Assembly: GCA_051453625.1 (NCBI GenBank)
Contig: JBOZIK010000001.1
Coordinates: 144,767,138 to 144,815,176 of the forward strand
Direction of reading: 5' to 3'
Origin: Welwitschia mirabilis
Lineage: Eukaryota; Gnetophyta; Gnetopsida; Welwitschiales
DNA length: 48,039 nucleotides
Shown here piece by piece: positions 22,651 to 35,278 of this stretch; position 1 is the stretch's first letter; the number at the start of each line of letters is the position of its first letter. A program made the position numbers and the translations under genes. Below the pieces are notes generated by a model. The model had not been told where the DNA came from and did no database searches. It saw nothing but the letters and a program-made list of their open reading frames with translations.

Positions 22651-23050
22651 TTACAACACAAAACGTAAGAAAATAAAATTTCTGCATAAGAAAGTCTTTT
22701 TTCTTAGTTTTCTTCCTTTCTTCTCTTTTCTTTTTTGATGTATAGGGAATGCCTACATTATATGGACCCCTGGGCTCTGTATATGTCCACCACCACAAAG
22801 ACTATGCAATATTGGTTGAGGCTACCCATACATCTATGTGAAGACTTAAACTCCCAATCACATAGAAATCACTATTTTAACCAATAATCTAATGCTATCA
22901 CCCAAAGAGACTAACATTTCTGCATGAATAGTTTGTGCATGGAATCTATCATTTATTGGATAATCCTATAATTAACTGTAAGATGACTTGAAAACTAAAA
23001 GTATAAAAATAGAGCAATAAAAATAGGGCAAGCAGATATGATATTCATAA
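22651..23050. other. Intergenic DNA with a polypyrimidine tract
   Basis: A C/T tract at about 22695-22737 is followed by ordinary AT-rich sequence. No gene recognised. Confidence 0.4.
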
Positions 23051-23491
23051 CTAGTTTAGATACATATCATGTATATATCAAACATGTGGCTGAGTGATAT
23101 CTATGATTACTAACTTATGAAGAGAAGGATACAAGCATTGACTAGTAGAAATAGCTATCGACTATTTAAGTTGAACCTAGATCAAGAAAACATACATCAT
23201 TTACTATATAGACCTTAAACCAAATAGTCAACACTCCTCCTTGGGCCAAAATTTTTTATTTTCATGTCTATTTCAAGGATGAAAGATTTTGGCTTCATTT
23301 TGGTGTTTCTAACAAGGAGGAAAAATTTTGCACGAAAGAGAAGCATTGACTATTTAGTCCAAGGTCAACATTGACTATGAGTGAATAGTCTATATGGCCC
23401 TGATATAAGGTCAACTTAAATGGTCAATAGTTATTGTTATTAGTCAATCCTTGTAGCCAAATGTTAGATATGTAGTATATATCCAAGCTAG
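23051..23491. repeat. Long imperfect inverted repeat
   Basis: The left arm (23051-23237) and the reverse complement of the right arm (23341-23491) share, in order, CTAG-TT-GATA, AACAT-TGGC, ATTGACTA, ACTATT and ATTTAAGTTGA, ATATAGAC and AAATAGTCAA. The arms differ by indels. About 100 bp separate them. It resembles a foldback element or two oppositely oriented fragments of one repeat family. Confidence 0.6.
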
Positions 23492-23710
23492 TCGTCTATG
23501 AGTCGCTAATGCAAATAATGAGATATCATAAGAATATCTTGAATGTACATTTTCAAATAATGAATTGTATCTCATACAAATGAATAAAGTTATATATTAT
23601 GTAAATATTCTTGTATCAATAAAAAATTTGTGAAGTGATTTTTTCATATTTTGCATAGTTGAACAATGTCATCCCTCTGATATGTAATGGTTTGTTTGGA
23701 TGCTGAGCTA

Positions 23711-24990
23711 TCACCTTTGTATTAGATGCATGTTCTTCATGTGCATCATGGCTCTATTTAACTTCTTATAAGTCTTTTCAGATTCATTTAGTGTCATGAA
23801 TACCTTACTATTCTCAACCAAGGGAAGTACTTGACATATTTCCACAACTTTAGTATCACAACCTGCTATAGCATCCAATACCAATCTTTTATAGGATAAG
23901 ATGGCTAGCCCATAGGAATCTCTATCTTCTGATATTTTCTCAGCATGTGAATGAATGACATTGATTTTTTTCTTAGCATTCAAAACATACTTTGCAATAT
24001 ATTGTACAACAACATATTTATCAACCACAAGTTGGAAATTTATATTTTCTCTCCATGTTGATAGAATGATACTATTATGCACATTTAACCTATCATCATA
24101 TCTTCTTGGTTCATACTTTTTCTCATTGTTTTCATCTTTATAGAACTTCAACTTGCAAGGTTGAAACTTCCATGTTACACTAAATGAATTAAATATTAGC
24201 ATCTTATGGAATGTTTTGTAGTTTAAAAAGTAATATCATATTGGTATGTATAGACTTCCCTATTATTTGGTCTTCTCAAACATGCTTTTGGCTTGTAAAC
24301 TATGTGTTGTTGAACATTGTTTAATAGAGTTGTGTAATATTGATCTAGATCTACATGTTCTAAAATCCTCTTTCCTAGATAACATGGATGAATATTTGTA
24401 TTTGCTATAGGATTCTATAAATAAAAAAGTTGCTATAGTGGCTAACGCATAATCAATAACTAAATACATACTAAAGAATATATAGCTTTTACACACATCA
24501 TTGGGTCTTTCATGGTCATTAAATATACTCTTCTATGGATTTATACTAGAATAGAAGAATTTTTTTGCATTTTGCACTAGTAAGTCATGATTCTAGTTAA
24601 GTTTTTCCATGTCTTGTGCTCCTTTTATCCATAAAAATTCAGGTTCATGTAAAGATTCTTTGTGTTACCATTCAAATGTTGTCTAGGAGTCCACAAGAAG
24701 GAATTCCTCGATGATAGTAACCTCTTTGAATTTTTGTGATAATCATACATGTACTCTTGCATAATGCATGGGTTTTCAATGATTTTTTACATTCTCCATC
24801 TTCTAGTTTTAGTTAGATCCTATGGTTGTTCATTAGGGATGATGTCATATAGGTTGAACCTCTATAACTTAATAGTGCTAAGAGTTAAGAATATTATAAG
24901 TATTTAAGGCCCAGTAACCATATCTAATAGTTCACATCTATTTTTTCATAATAGGAAGGCATGCCTTTGAGAGAGCTACCATATTCAGTG
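23711..24990 (-). pseudogene. Helitron Rep (Helitron-like N-terminal) relic
   Basis: The frame 24202-23711 contains YEPRRYDDRLNVHN, then STWRENINFQ, then QYIAKYVLNAKK (about 24005-23972). This is the order found in the replication-initiator part of some Helitron Rep-helicase proteins, with Tyr-x2-Lys-Tyr at the catalytic tyrosine site. Upstream pieces in other frames (24990-24260) resemble the preceding N-terminal region, for example ENPCIMQEYMYDY near 24770. Stops and frameshifts break it, and no helicase domain was found downstream. Helitron ends were not located. Confidence 0.65.
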
Positions 24991-26231
24991 AATGAAAAAT
25001 TATTTATTTGATCATGTAATTCTTTAAGAGATAATTATTTAATTCATCACATAATTCATCTATTGTGATTGATGATCGATTATGTTCTTTTTAAAGAGAA
25101 TTATCATGGAGTTTAATGCCCTATGTTTCATTATCATTTTAAATGTATAATATATAAAATTAAAAAATATGAAGTTGATAATTTTTAATTCCATAAATTC
25201 ATTAATGATTTAGTTGAAATAATAATGCTTTGTTAGATCGCTTGTTTTTCTTTGATGATGATTTCCTAGTAATGATAAAGAATAACAATGAGGGAGTTGT
25301 TAAATTTTTTGTGTTTTAATTTTATACATAATTTTTAATTCATGATTTGGAATTAGATTTAGAACCCTTAAAGACAAAAAAAAATTAGCAGAAAGTCTAG
25401 ATTAATGATGCATAAAATTTGGGAGTTCATGAACCCTTGGGGGGAAAAAAGAAATGATTTTTCCTAGGAACAAAGTGATTTTAGATACTCTAGACATGAT
25501 AAAAATTTAAGGAAAAATTAAAAAATGCCCATAGAATTATTAAATTACAGATTTTAAATTTTATTTTGAGAATTATGTCGCATAATAATTGTCCTTATGT
25601 AACTAATTTAAAAGAAATTATACAATTTAAATTTTTCCCTTCAATCTATAAGCTAGAGTGGTAGAATGATTTGCCTAGAAATATTGCATTTCATTTCAAG
25701 TTGCTTTGCAAGAGGGTTCTTTACCCTAGTTGTAATAAATGATGTGAAACATTAGTTGCAATACTTATAGATTCCACATTTGTTATTTGTTGAAACTTGA
25801 CAACCCATTCCTAAACCATATGTGATTTTCTTAGAGCCATAATGAGTTAATAAAATCCTATTAAAATGTTAGTTAATACCAAACAAAAAAAATTAATAAA
25901 AGGAATTAGAAAAGTTAATTAAAGTGTAATAATTTAATGTCAAGGCATTAATTTTAATAATTTTGTTATGCATATTGTTTTTCCCTTTATAACAACTTGT
26001 CATCATATTAACTATCAATAAAAGTATTAATATACTTATTAATAAAAAAATATTAGTAAAATTATATAATGTTAATAGGTAATAATTCTTAATAAAATTA
26101 ATGTATTTATAATAGTTTTATTGATAAAATTAACGAAATTAGTATATTTTATTTAGGATAAAATTAATGTATTGTAATACCAAATCAAAGTTAATAGTAA
26201 AGAAAGTGTTTTGGTAGAAAAAGAAAAGAAA
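24991..26231. other. AT-rich intergenic DNA, nothing recognised
   Basis: Very AT-rich, dominated by TTAAT/AATTAA strings between about 25860 and 26200. No coding frame. Confidence 0.5.
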
Positions 26232-26449
26232 GCTACATGTGAAATTCAAAGATGTTAAATAGAACTATTTTTGTTAGAGAAAATATGTTACAACTAAAAT
26301 TCAAAGATGGTAAAGCCTAGTCATTTTATGAAAAATTATGCTAAAGGTGAAAATTAAAGATGGCAAAGTGAAATTTTTTTACCAAATAAAAAATGTTCTA
26401 GGTGAAATTTAGATATGGTGAAGCAAAGTATTTCTACTTGTGAAAATAG
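26232..26449. repeat. Four tandem copies of a 53-55 bp repeat
   Basis: Copies start at 26232, 26287, 26340 and 26395. Each begins GYTAMA-GTGAAA-TTMAAGATGG or a variant. Divergence is substantial, so the array is old. Confidence 0.6.
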
Positions 26450-29400
26450 GTTAGCAATAACTGCAAAAGAACAATTACAGACTATAGAAGAATAATTATA
26501 TGGATATTGTGTATAGATAAAGTGCATTATGTGGTAATGCATGGTTGAAAAGGGTTTTCAAAACTAGCATGCAAAGGATCTGCTCATGTGAGAAACTAAA
26601 AAAATGATGAAAAAAAACATTGAAAAAGATGAAGAAAATAACTACAACATCTAAGAAAATAAGGACTATTAGGTAAATGTAAAAAATGTGATAGAATGTG
26701 AAAACCAAAAATACCAATAAAGAAGGAAAAGAATGAAGTGCTATTGTTGATGTCCAAATCCTTCTTTTTTGGTCTTCGGAATCTATCAAATAATTGAAAT
26801 GACTTTGATTAATTATTGATTTTTTCTATAAGCTCAAATTCATGTAAAATTTAGCAAGATTTGTTGTAGTTTCTTCTGCATAAAATTTCACAATTAAAAC
26901 TTTGACTTCAATTGAAATGAAATGGGTTAGTTACATTTTGTGTTTATTTGTATTTCTATTTTTATATTTATATCTATATTTTATTATTTAATGAGACATG
27001 TAAATATGAAATTGAAAAGGTGAAATGTTGAGTTATGCTTCTTACCTACTAAATAAATTAGTAGCTAGGGATTGGCCTATCAGCCAAAAACATAAGGTTA
27101 GCTCTCTATCATATGTTAATGATTGGAAAGAATTCATAATGCTAAGGGACTTATAGCCACTACCCTTTCTTTCTTTTTTAGTATAAAGTCAATAAAAATA
27201 GAAAGAAATAAATTAAAATTTGAAAAGAATTATTGCTAGACTTAGAAAGTATTAAAATTTTAGAAAGAAATAAATTAGAAAGGATTTAAAGCTTATATAA
27301 AAGTAAAATAAATTAGAAAAAATTAATCTACATAGAAAAAAATTAGTAGTTATGCAAAAAGATAAGCACTTATATATTTCATTTTTATGTGACTTTTTTT
27401 TTTATTTATAAGTGCAAATGATGTTGGTTAAGAAATAATGGATCCTATCAAACTCAAGACCTTTAGTAATCATACCTTTGTAGTAAGTACATTCACCACT
27501 GAATGATGTCCTCAAAACATGCGTGGAAAAAATGCTACCCATTAGTTTAAAAGTAGGTACAAAGGATGATAATAATAGAAAATTAACAACCATCCTGATC
27601 ATTCCCTCAATGATAAAGTTATGATATCCAAAACCTATGGGTCTCAAGTTTAAATAGGAAAGGGATCATGATAGGTTCAGGTTATTAGTTGCTCATTATA
27701 TGGGTTCAATAAAAGAATTTATTATACTCCTAATCTTGAACTAGCTATTAATATGCATGTTCATGTAGTTTTTATTGCTTTTTGGATATTCGCATTTGAT
27801 AGCCTGACATTTGTTATGCTTATTGTGGATACATTTCTCAGTAGCTTGGTTCATCTTTATTCTATTTCATATATGTCCGAGTAATGGTAGACCACTTCAT
27901 CCTTTTCATATATCAGTTGATGCATATATCTAAGAGGTGTGGTATCATTGTTTCACATGGATTTTACCTAACTAAATCATAGTCCTTTAGGCTACTCAAA
28001 ATAGGTAGTCCATAGGCTCATCACTTCACCCCATTCATATAGGTTATTTATGATTGGTTTACTATGTTTCATAATTTAGGTTATGCTAGGATTACAAAAT
28101 GCATTCTATAGAAAGAAAGGAGGGAGTCGAGTATGTTCTTTATATCCTTTGTCAACTGAGCTAACTCACTAGTCACTATAGGTACCTCAAAAACCACTAG
28201 ATGCACTATGTTTTTAAAAGCTTTCTATCAAATTGGATTTTCTTTTAATTCATGTCAAATTAATAAATGTACCAATGATTAAGTTCATTGTCAACTGGTA
28301 GAATACATTACATCAACCTAAAAGCAATAGTTAATTTGGTACATCAATACATGAAACTATGCTTATTTCAATCTATTACAAATTGACTTTCTATTACTTT
28401 ATTGTATCTTGCTTATTTTGGATAAATGTGTCCTCATGTTAATGATTTTAGAATCTCCCTTAATTGAAGAAATAAAATTTTTAGGTACTACCTGGTTGAT
28501 TTACTATTACAACTATATCTTAGAGGGAAGATTGGATTTATGTAGCATGTAATGTGGATTTGTATTATAAAGAATCAAATCCTAAACATTTGAATAGACT
28601 TCCTTTGAATATTATATTATTTTATTCTTATGGATTGACTAATAACCAATGGTGGAAATTGGTTATAGAGGGATGGTTACTAAATTTTCTAATGATAGCA
28701 TCATATGTGGTACTGACAGTAGTATCCTAGTATTCGAAGATGAACCATTTTGACCAAGTTGTGCTTTTCACAGCCACAAACAATTACATCTATATCATCC
28801 ATTTATCATGCATAAGTATCATAGGGTAAGCCCCACTTATTCTATATATATGACAAAGGCAACAATAAATAATATATGAAAGTAGTTTAGACATGACTCC
28901 ATGAGCTAAAACATTATTCCATTACATTTGCTAGTACATTAGAAAACACTGAATTATAAAATGGATATGTATTATTTACACATATCTTTAATTTTAACCA
29001 TCCTAGTTCATATATTTTCTTATTATGTTCCCAATGAAGTGGGAACAAATAATAAGAAACTAGGTTAAGGATAATGAATAACTTAACCAAGAGTTATCCT
29101 TATTCTTCATGAATCAGAGAGGCACATCTAATCATTAGCCAAATTCTACATGTTATTAATTCATACCTAAGCCTATTTTTGATGAGCATTGGATATTGCA
29201 TGTATGATTGTATAAAGATTCCTTAGCATTCTCAGAAATTCGTTTATTACCAGGAAATATAGAAGTGGTAAATGACCCTTCCATCGACCCTTGGTTCCAG
29301 GTATACAAATTAAAAAACTAATTTGCTCACATTGTGCTAGTACTATATTCTAACTTCTATGAGTTACAGTGCTCTTGGGAATAATGAAGGCTACTTTCAA

Positions 29401-30700
29401 ATACTGCTAGCTAAATTATGACATGACTTACAACCATTTAAGTAAATCAAAGGGATTGGTTCAGTAAGTTTCATTTTGGCTCTTTGAAATGATGTGTTTC
29501 ATTAACAACACACATTGCTCTAAAGATAGGACTTAATACCCTTAGCAACCTCCATGGCCATGATAGTGGAGGAGCATAATTTGAATTTCAAACTATTGTA
29601 CTCATGAGAAGCATAAATGAGGTTTTCATAGGCTAAAGTGCCATTCAGAATTTGTTCCACAAAGCCTACCTACCTCATAGTGTCCTTTAAAAAAAGTATA
29701 GTAGCAAAATTACATGAAAGCGTTAAGCTTAATAAGTTTAAGCAGTCACTCTAACAAAGTCTAAATATACTTTAAAAAAAACTAAATATTAAGTGTACAA
29801 GAATTAAGTTATGAATGATTTGAATACTAATAATATTTAATATAATTTTATAATAAAATTAGAAATAATTCAAATAGTTTTCTTAGAAGGGATTTTCCAT
29901 CTATCTAAGGGTCTTTTAATTTCATGTAAGAGTTAAGGAAAAAGACTTTCAAATTTAATGCATAAGATCAAATAAATTAAAAAGTGGATATCCTTACAAT
30001 CTATCTTTTACTAATAAAATTAATACACAGAAATTTGAACACCATGGAAGATGAAATTGGATTTGGTTTTCAAGAAAATTTTTAGAGCATTAAAGTAGCA
30101 GTAGGATAATAAAAGGATAGGAGATTTATTAGTTAAATATCTATGATATTGTTAAGTATGATATTGAAATTTATTCATCAGGTATCTTTGGAGACTCTTT
30201 TGTTCTTTTAGGGGAATAGGTATGCTAAAGTTTTAGAAAAATAATTATATGAAATGAATCATTATATTTATTAGAAAAGGATGATTTTTAAGATTCATTT
30301 ATAATAAAACTTTTTGGAGGGTCAGAGGATAGAGGGCATAGCATTAGGAAGCAAGGTAAAGTGACATTATCTAGGGTTTTCATGCAAAAAGTGTTTACTT
30401 TATACCACTACAAAGTGCATGGATGCATTTGGGTGTTTATTTAAGAAGTCTGTTTTAGTATCCAGGGGCCTAGGAACATTTCATTATCATGGAAACAATC
30501 ATATAAAGGTCTTATTTTACCAAGATATAGGCTAAATCACTTTGGAAATCCATTTTATAGGAGCATGAAGCATCTGTCCTAATCCTTGTAGGAGGATACT
30601 TTAGTTTTGCCCGTGCCAGATTAGGTATGTGCTAAAGTTAAGCTTAGGTTTTTATTTTGTCTTTTGTATTATTTAATTTTAATGAGGCCTCATTCCTAGC
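26450..30700. other. AT-rich intergenic DNA, no supported gene
   Basis: The minus-strand frame 27402-27647 (81 codons) looks less biased than its surroundings but matches nothing I know and lacks supporting neighbours. A strong hairpin lies at 29003-29070. The rest is probably unrecognisable repeat decay. Confidence 0.4.
29003..29070. repeat. Long hairpin
   Basis: TTTCTTATTATGTTCCCA pairs with TGGGAACAAATAATAAGAAA around a 6-nt loop near 29034-29039. Pairing extends outward through CCTAGTT/AACTAGG. A second hairpin, AAGGATAA/TTATCCTT, follows at about 29067-29102. Confidence 0.6.
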
Positions 30701-31147
30701 TAAACTTTATTCATGCTTAGGTAGCTTATAAATGAAAGGATGTCACAACTCCCAATTTAGCACCCTCACAAAGACCAAGAAGTTTTGTTAGCCTAAACCT
30801 TTGTATTGATTAGAATGATTAAGAAAGTCTTAGAAGATACCTAGGTAACATTTTATTGAAATGATGTAATCATTTTAGATAAGACTTAAACTATAAGTTT
30901 TTAGGTAATTAGAGTTTTCCTTAATTTTAAGCTATAAATAAATGCTACATAATTAAAAACATTAAGATTTTCCTAAAAGAATCAATAATAAAATAACTTG
31001 TTTATATTAAAATTTGGCTAAAATAATCTCCTACATAGAGTAATTTAATAAGTGAGATTACTTAATTAAGAAAATATATTTTTACTTAGCATTATATTTT
31101 CTTCTTAGAGATATAATGTGTTTAAGTGTTTATTCTTTTATTAACAT

Positions 31148-31965
31148 CCAAAGTTACCATTATATATTAGCTTTTCAAATTCCAAGAACTTTTGAGAGTA
31201 GTACTAAAAGGGTTTAATAAGTTTCATATAAGAAAATTTTCACTTATTGAAACTTTCTCTTAAATATTATTTATCAATATCTAATGTTTACTCTTATATA
31301 TTAGCTTTGCAAAGTTTAAAAACTTTAGAGAGTAGTATCAAAAGAGTTCTCTCAGGTTTATGTGAAAATATTTTTATGTATAAAATTTTATTGTAATAAA
31401 TCTTTCATTAATCCCTAAGGGTTACCCTTCTATATTAGCTTTCCAAACTCTAAGAACTTTGCAGAGAAACACTAAATAGTTTTTTGGGATATCTTTCCAA
31501 AGTTTAAGCACTTTGGAGAGCATTACTTATTAGAACTTTCCCCTAAAATTTTTTTTATTGAGCCCCAAGGACTACCCTTATATATTAGATTTTTAAAGTT
31601 TAATAACTCTAGAGAGTAGCCCTAAAGAGTTCATTGGGGTAGCTTTTCAAATCTTAATCACTTTGGAGAGAATCACTTATTATAGATTTTCCTTAAATGC
31701 TTTTTTTAACTAAGTACCAAGGGTTACCCTTCTATATTAGCTTTCCAAAGTTCACAAACTTTGGAGGGCAGCATTAAAAGAGTTTCTTGAGGTATCTTTC
31801 TAAAGTTCAATCACTTTGGAGAGCATTGAAAAAATGGTTTATTAGAAATCTTTTTCTTAAAACTTATTTTATTAAGCTCCAAGGGATATCCTTCTATATT
31901 AGCTTTCTAAACTCTAAGAACTTTGGAGAGTATCACTAAAAGATTTCTTAGGATTTATGTGAGGT
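31148..31965. repeat. Six-copy tandem array, units 132-162 bp, each with stem-loops
   Basis: Units start near 31148, 31281, 31413, 31563, 31716 and 31878. Each begins CCAAGGGTTACCCTTCTA or a variant, then TATTAG and an AAG-CTTTGGAGAG segment. The third copy onward carries an inverted pair; in the fifth, TCCAAAGTT (31744-31752) and AACTTTGGA (31757-31765) form a perfect 9-bp stem. Confidence 0.75.
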
Positions 31966-32741
31966 GATCTACATTCAAAACCCATTTCTATAGAAATGAA
32001 TAAGAGCATTTTCGTAGTATGAAAATAATTTCTAGAAATAAATATGTAACTGCTTTAAAGAAATAACCATAATATAATATGCACTTAACATGAGACAAAA
32101 CTAAATAAGAGTCTAGATTATACTACAAACTAAATATTACAAATTAGATTATACTAGACATTTAATAATGTAAAGAGTTAAAATCAATCTAAATCCACCA
32201 TTTGCAAAGAGAGTATCTATTATAGAGAATAAACTAGAGATTACATTACACTACATATGTTGCTATTTTCAATTAATTTTAAAAGATAACTAATCAAAAC
32301 AAAAGCTATTTATAATTAAACATGATAACATAGATAAATGAAAGAATAAAATCGAAGGATGAAGTTTTATGTATACAACCCATAAGTAAAGTCCTATAGG
32401 AAGGGCTGAAATAAAATAATAAGTTACATACCCCAAATCTAAGTCCAATATGAAGAACTTTACAAGAAATAAATTCAAACCCATGAAAACCTAGTAAAAG
32501 GAAAAAAATGAAACTATATCTACATGGAGAGATATCAAATAACCATTCCTAACACATGGGTGTAGCTACAAGAATAACATCAACAACACATTTTTCATTC
32601 CTTTTACCCCTTTAATGTATATTTTGAAAGCTTAAACACTTTTAAAATGCTATGTAAAAGAGGTTTCATGTAAAAAAAGTGCTATTGGAATAGTAAAAGA
32701 GAATGAAAAATTTGTAGAGAAGAGTTTCTTAGAAAAGAAGT

Positions 32742-32784
32742 GGGGGAAGTGGGCAGAGTTGGGGACATTCAGGGAAGGGGAGGG
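32742..32784 (+). repeat. G-quadruplex-type motif in a G-rich block
   Basis: Six G-runs of 3-5 with loops of 1-7 nt meet the usual G3+N1-7 rule. The wider block 32730-33060 is unusually G-rich on the plus strand, which would be the template strand of the minus-strand Ty3 LTR. Confidence 0.6.
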
Positions 32785-34477
32785 AAAGAAAGGATTTGAT
32801 GGGGGTCCTTAAGAAATGTAGAGAAGGGGTTGAATCTTTGGATGAAAGGGGGAGAAGGGCCATTGCGAAACTTAATGAAGGGGGTTAAATCCTAAAAAGA
32901 AAAGGGAATGGATTTGAGGGGGCTCATCAAGAAGCTTAATGGAGGGATCAAGAACAATGTCTAGTGGTAGAAGGGGGTAGGCAAGGGCAGGGTAAATGGA
33001 TAACATTAAAGGGTAATAAGGGATAGTTTCAAAGAGGGTTATCGAGAAATGTGATTAGGCTAGGGGGAAGTGATTTGAAAACTTTAAGAAAGGATGTGAA
33101 AAAAATTTAATTACCAATAACTCCCTTTTCCTAGTTATGTCTAAAACTAAGAAAAATTTCTAGAAAGATATAACACATAAGTTGTACTTTTAGCAAAAAG
33201 ATTAAATAAAATTTTTAATTAAATTACAATATAATATTAGTTACATAATGCTTTTCATATTTGCATTTTTATGGAATAAGTTACAGATGTATAGGATAAT
33301 ACATAATTTGGGGAAAAACATTTTAAGCTAGAAATACAACATAAGCATGCATCAATAACCATTTTATGGCCCAAAAAATTAAGGGAAGAAACAAAAATTT
33401 CTTACCCAAATTTTCACCACCACCACTTAATGGCAAATGTGCTAAGTAGTCTCTATACTTATGACAAAAAGGTCTGAATAAGAACTATGAAAAACATAGT
33501 TCTTAGTATGGCCCAATTGAGGGAGAGAGGTTTTAAGAAGGTCTAAAGGTATCTAAAATAAAATAAGATGAGAAAAGATTACAATTTGCAAATTAAAAAA
33601 ATACCAAAACAAAACAAGAGGAGGAAAGGTCACAATTTGCAAATTGAGAAGGTACCCATTTGATTATCATGAATTTATGTTCAAAAAAGTTTATAGTTTT
33701 GGTAAACATAGGTGTGCTTAGACTAGGAGGGATTTCTTTTTTTTTTTTTTTAGCATAAATTTTCCCTTTTCCTTAAGTAATTTGCTTCCATGACTATGAA
33801 CCCAATGGAGGTTATCCCCTCTAAAGTTTGCATCACCTAGTTGACATGGCTAGATTTTTATTCTTATTATTTAATAAGTAAAGCATAAATCTCAGCTTTA
33901 CTCTAGGACCAAAGAAATATTGTTGTACAATTCCAATTTGAAATATATAAAAATTGGTTAAAACAAGAAAACATTAAAGAAAAATAATCAACAACTTCAC
34001 AAGGATGGACTATTTCAGCAATACAAGTAAAAAAAAACACTACTTAAGAAATAAAATGAGCCTAAACCATACCCAAAGAAGTAGACAAAGTGTAGATCCT
34101 AAAATGTAAAGGTCCTCTTCTTAAGTTACAAGGGGAAAAAAATGAAGAAAAACTTGAGAAGAATGAGAAAAGTGATAAGGCCTTCAAGTTTCAACGTATT
34201 CATAGAAAAAGTTAGTGAAGTGTTAAGTTTCCAAATGACCACTTGGCTTTTCTCTAAAACCCCTTCCTTTACACTTGTTCTTTTGGGAAAAATAATTATA
34301 AAAGTAAATTACTTTTTAAAATAAAAGTAATTTAAAGCCTTAACATATGTTTAAAATAATTAATCCCATACAAAATATAATCATCTTTTATCAACATTAA
34401 TCTTAAACATTCTTGTGCATGAATAATTTGCATTAAAATTTACTTGTTTCTTGGCTTATAAGAGTGAAGACATCACA

Positions 34478-35278
34478 ATTCTCTTCTCCTTAAGAAGTTT
34501 TGTCCTAAAAACTTATAAAAATTTTAGGTTTCCATTATAAAATATTTGCTTTAGATTCCCAAGTTTCTTCTATTTTCGTTCGATCTAACCATTGTACTTT
34601 ATATACCTAAATTTTCCTATCTCTAAGTTTAACTAGTTTTTTATTCAAAATTTTAGTTATTTAAGATTTAAATATATAATTAGGATAAATATTTATTTCT
34701 TGTATAGTAATTATTTTTACCACATTAGACATATATTTCCTTAATAATGAGACATAAAAAACGTTACAAATTACTGATAATTATGGTGGTAAGACTAGCT
34801 TATAGGCCATAGGACTAACTTTTTTTTTTTAATCTAAAATGGTCCTATAAATTGTGGTACCAAATTATCCATAAAATGGAACATCCCTTTAAAAGAATAT
34901 ATTTTAAGGAATGCATGGTCTTCTTCCTTAAGTTCTATATGCCTTCTCTTCTTATTAGCATATTTGGTTACTTATCTTTTTCCTTCAGCAGCCTTTACCT
35001 AGCTAAATTGACTTTTTATTTTAACTCTTGAATAAATGAAACCTTTAATAGATTCTTATCAACTACATTAAGCTAAGATATTGGTGTTCTATAAACTCTT
35101 CCACAAAGAGCTTCAAATGATACACACCCAATAGATTTCTAGTAATTATTATTATAGCTAAATTTAATGAAGGCTAAATGATCTACTCAAGATTCATTAA
35201 AATCTAAAATTATTAATCTTGATAAATCTTATAAAATCTAATTGGTTCTTTTTCTTTGTCCTTTATTTAAGGATGAAA
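34478..35278 (-). pseudogene. Ty3/gypsy integrase C-terminal half and chromodomain
   Basis: Minus-strand fragments run in order: FHP with the following GQ-x-KRTN segment at 35278-35230, then HLAFIKFSYNN and FEALCGR (35170-35090), then the chromodomain KVQWLDRTKIEETWE (34600-34545). This is the chromovirus integrase order. The first residues abut the Sirevirus LTR at 35279, so the gene is cut there; the remainder continues at 45806-48039. Stops at former Gln, Trp and Glu codons show it is dead. Confidence 0.8.

Larger units (their letters stand above)
30700..34477 (-). mobile_element. Ty3/gypsy 3' LTR region (minus strand)
   Basis: On the minus strand the chromodomain gene is followed by the purine tract AGGAGAAGAGAATT (34489-34478) and then TGTGATGTC at 34477, the expected polypurine tract and LTR start. 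DNA leftwards is non-coding, with a tandem array (31148-31965), a G-rich block (32740-33060) and a duplicated 53-bp unit (33549-33652). A similar LTR-like start, TGTGACATCC, recurs on the minus strand at about 30742, suggesting a second related LTR. The LTR's far end was not found. Confidence 0.5.

Noticed and set aside
27402-27647. 81-codon minus-strand reading frame as a gene
   Set aside because: Looks somewhat protein-like but has no recognisable domain, no neighbouring exons and lies in AT-rich repeat decay.
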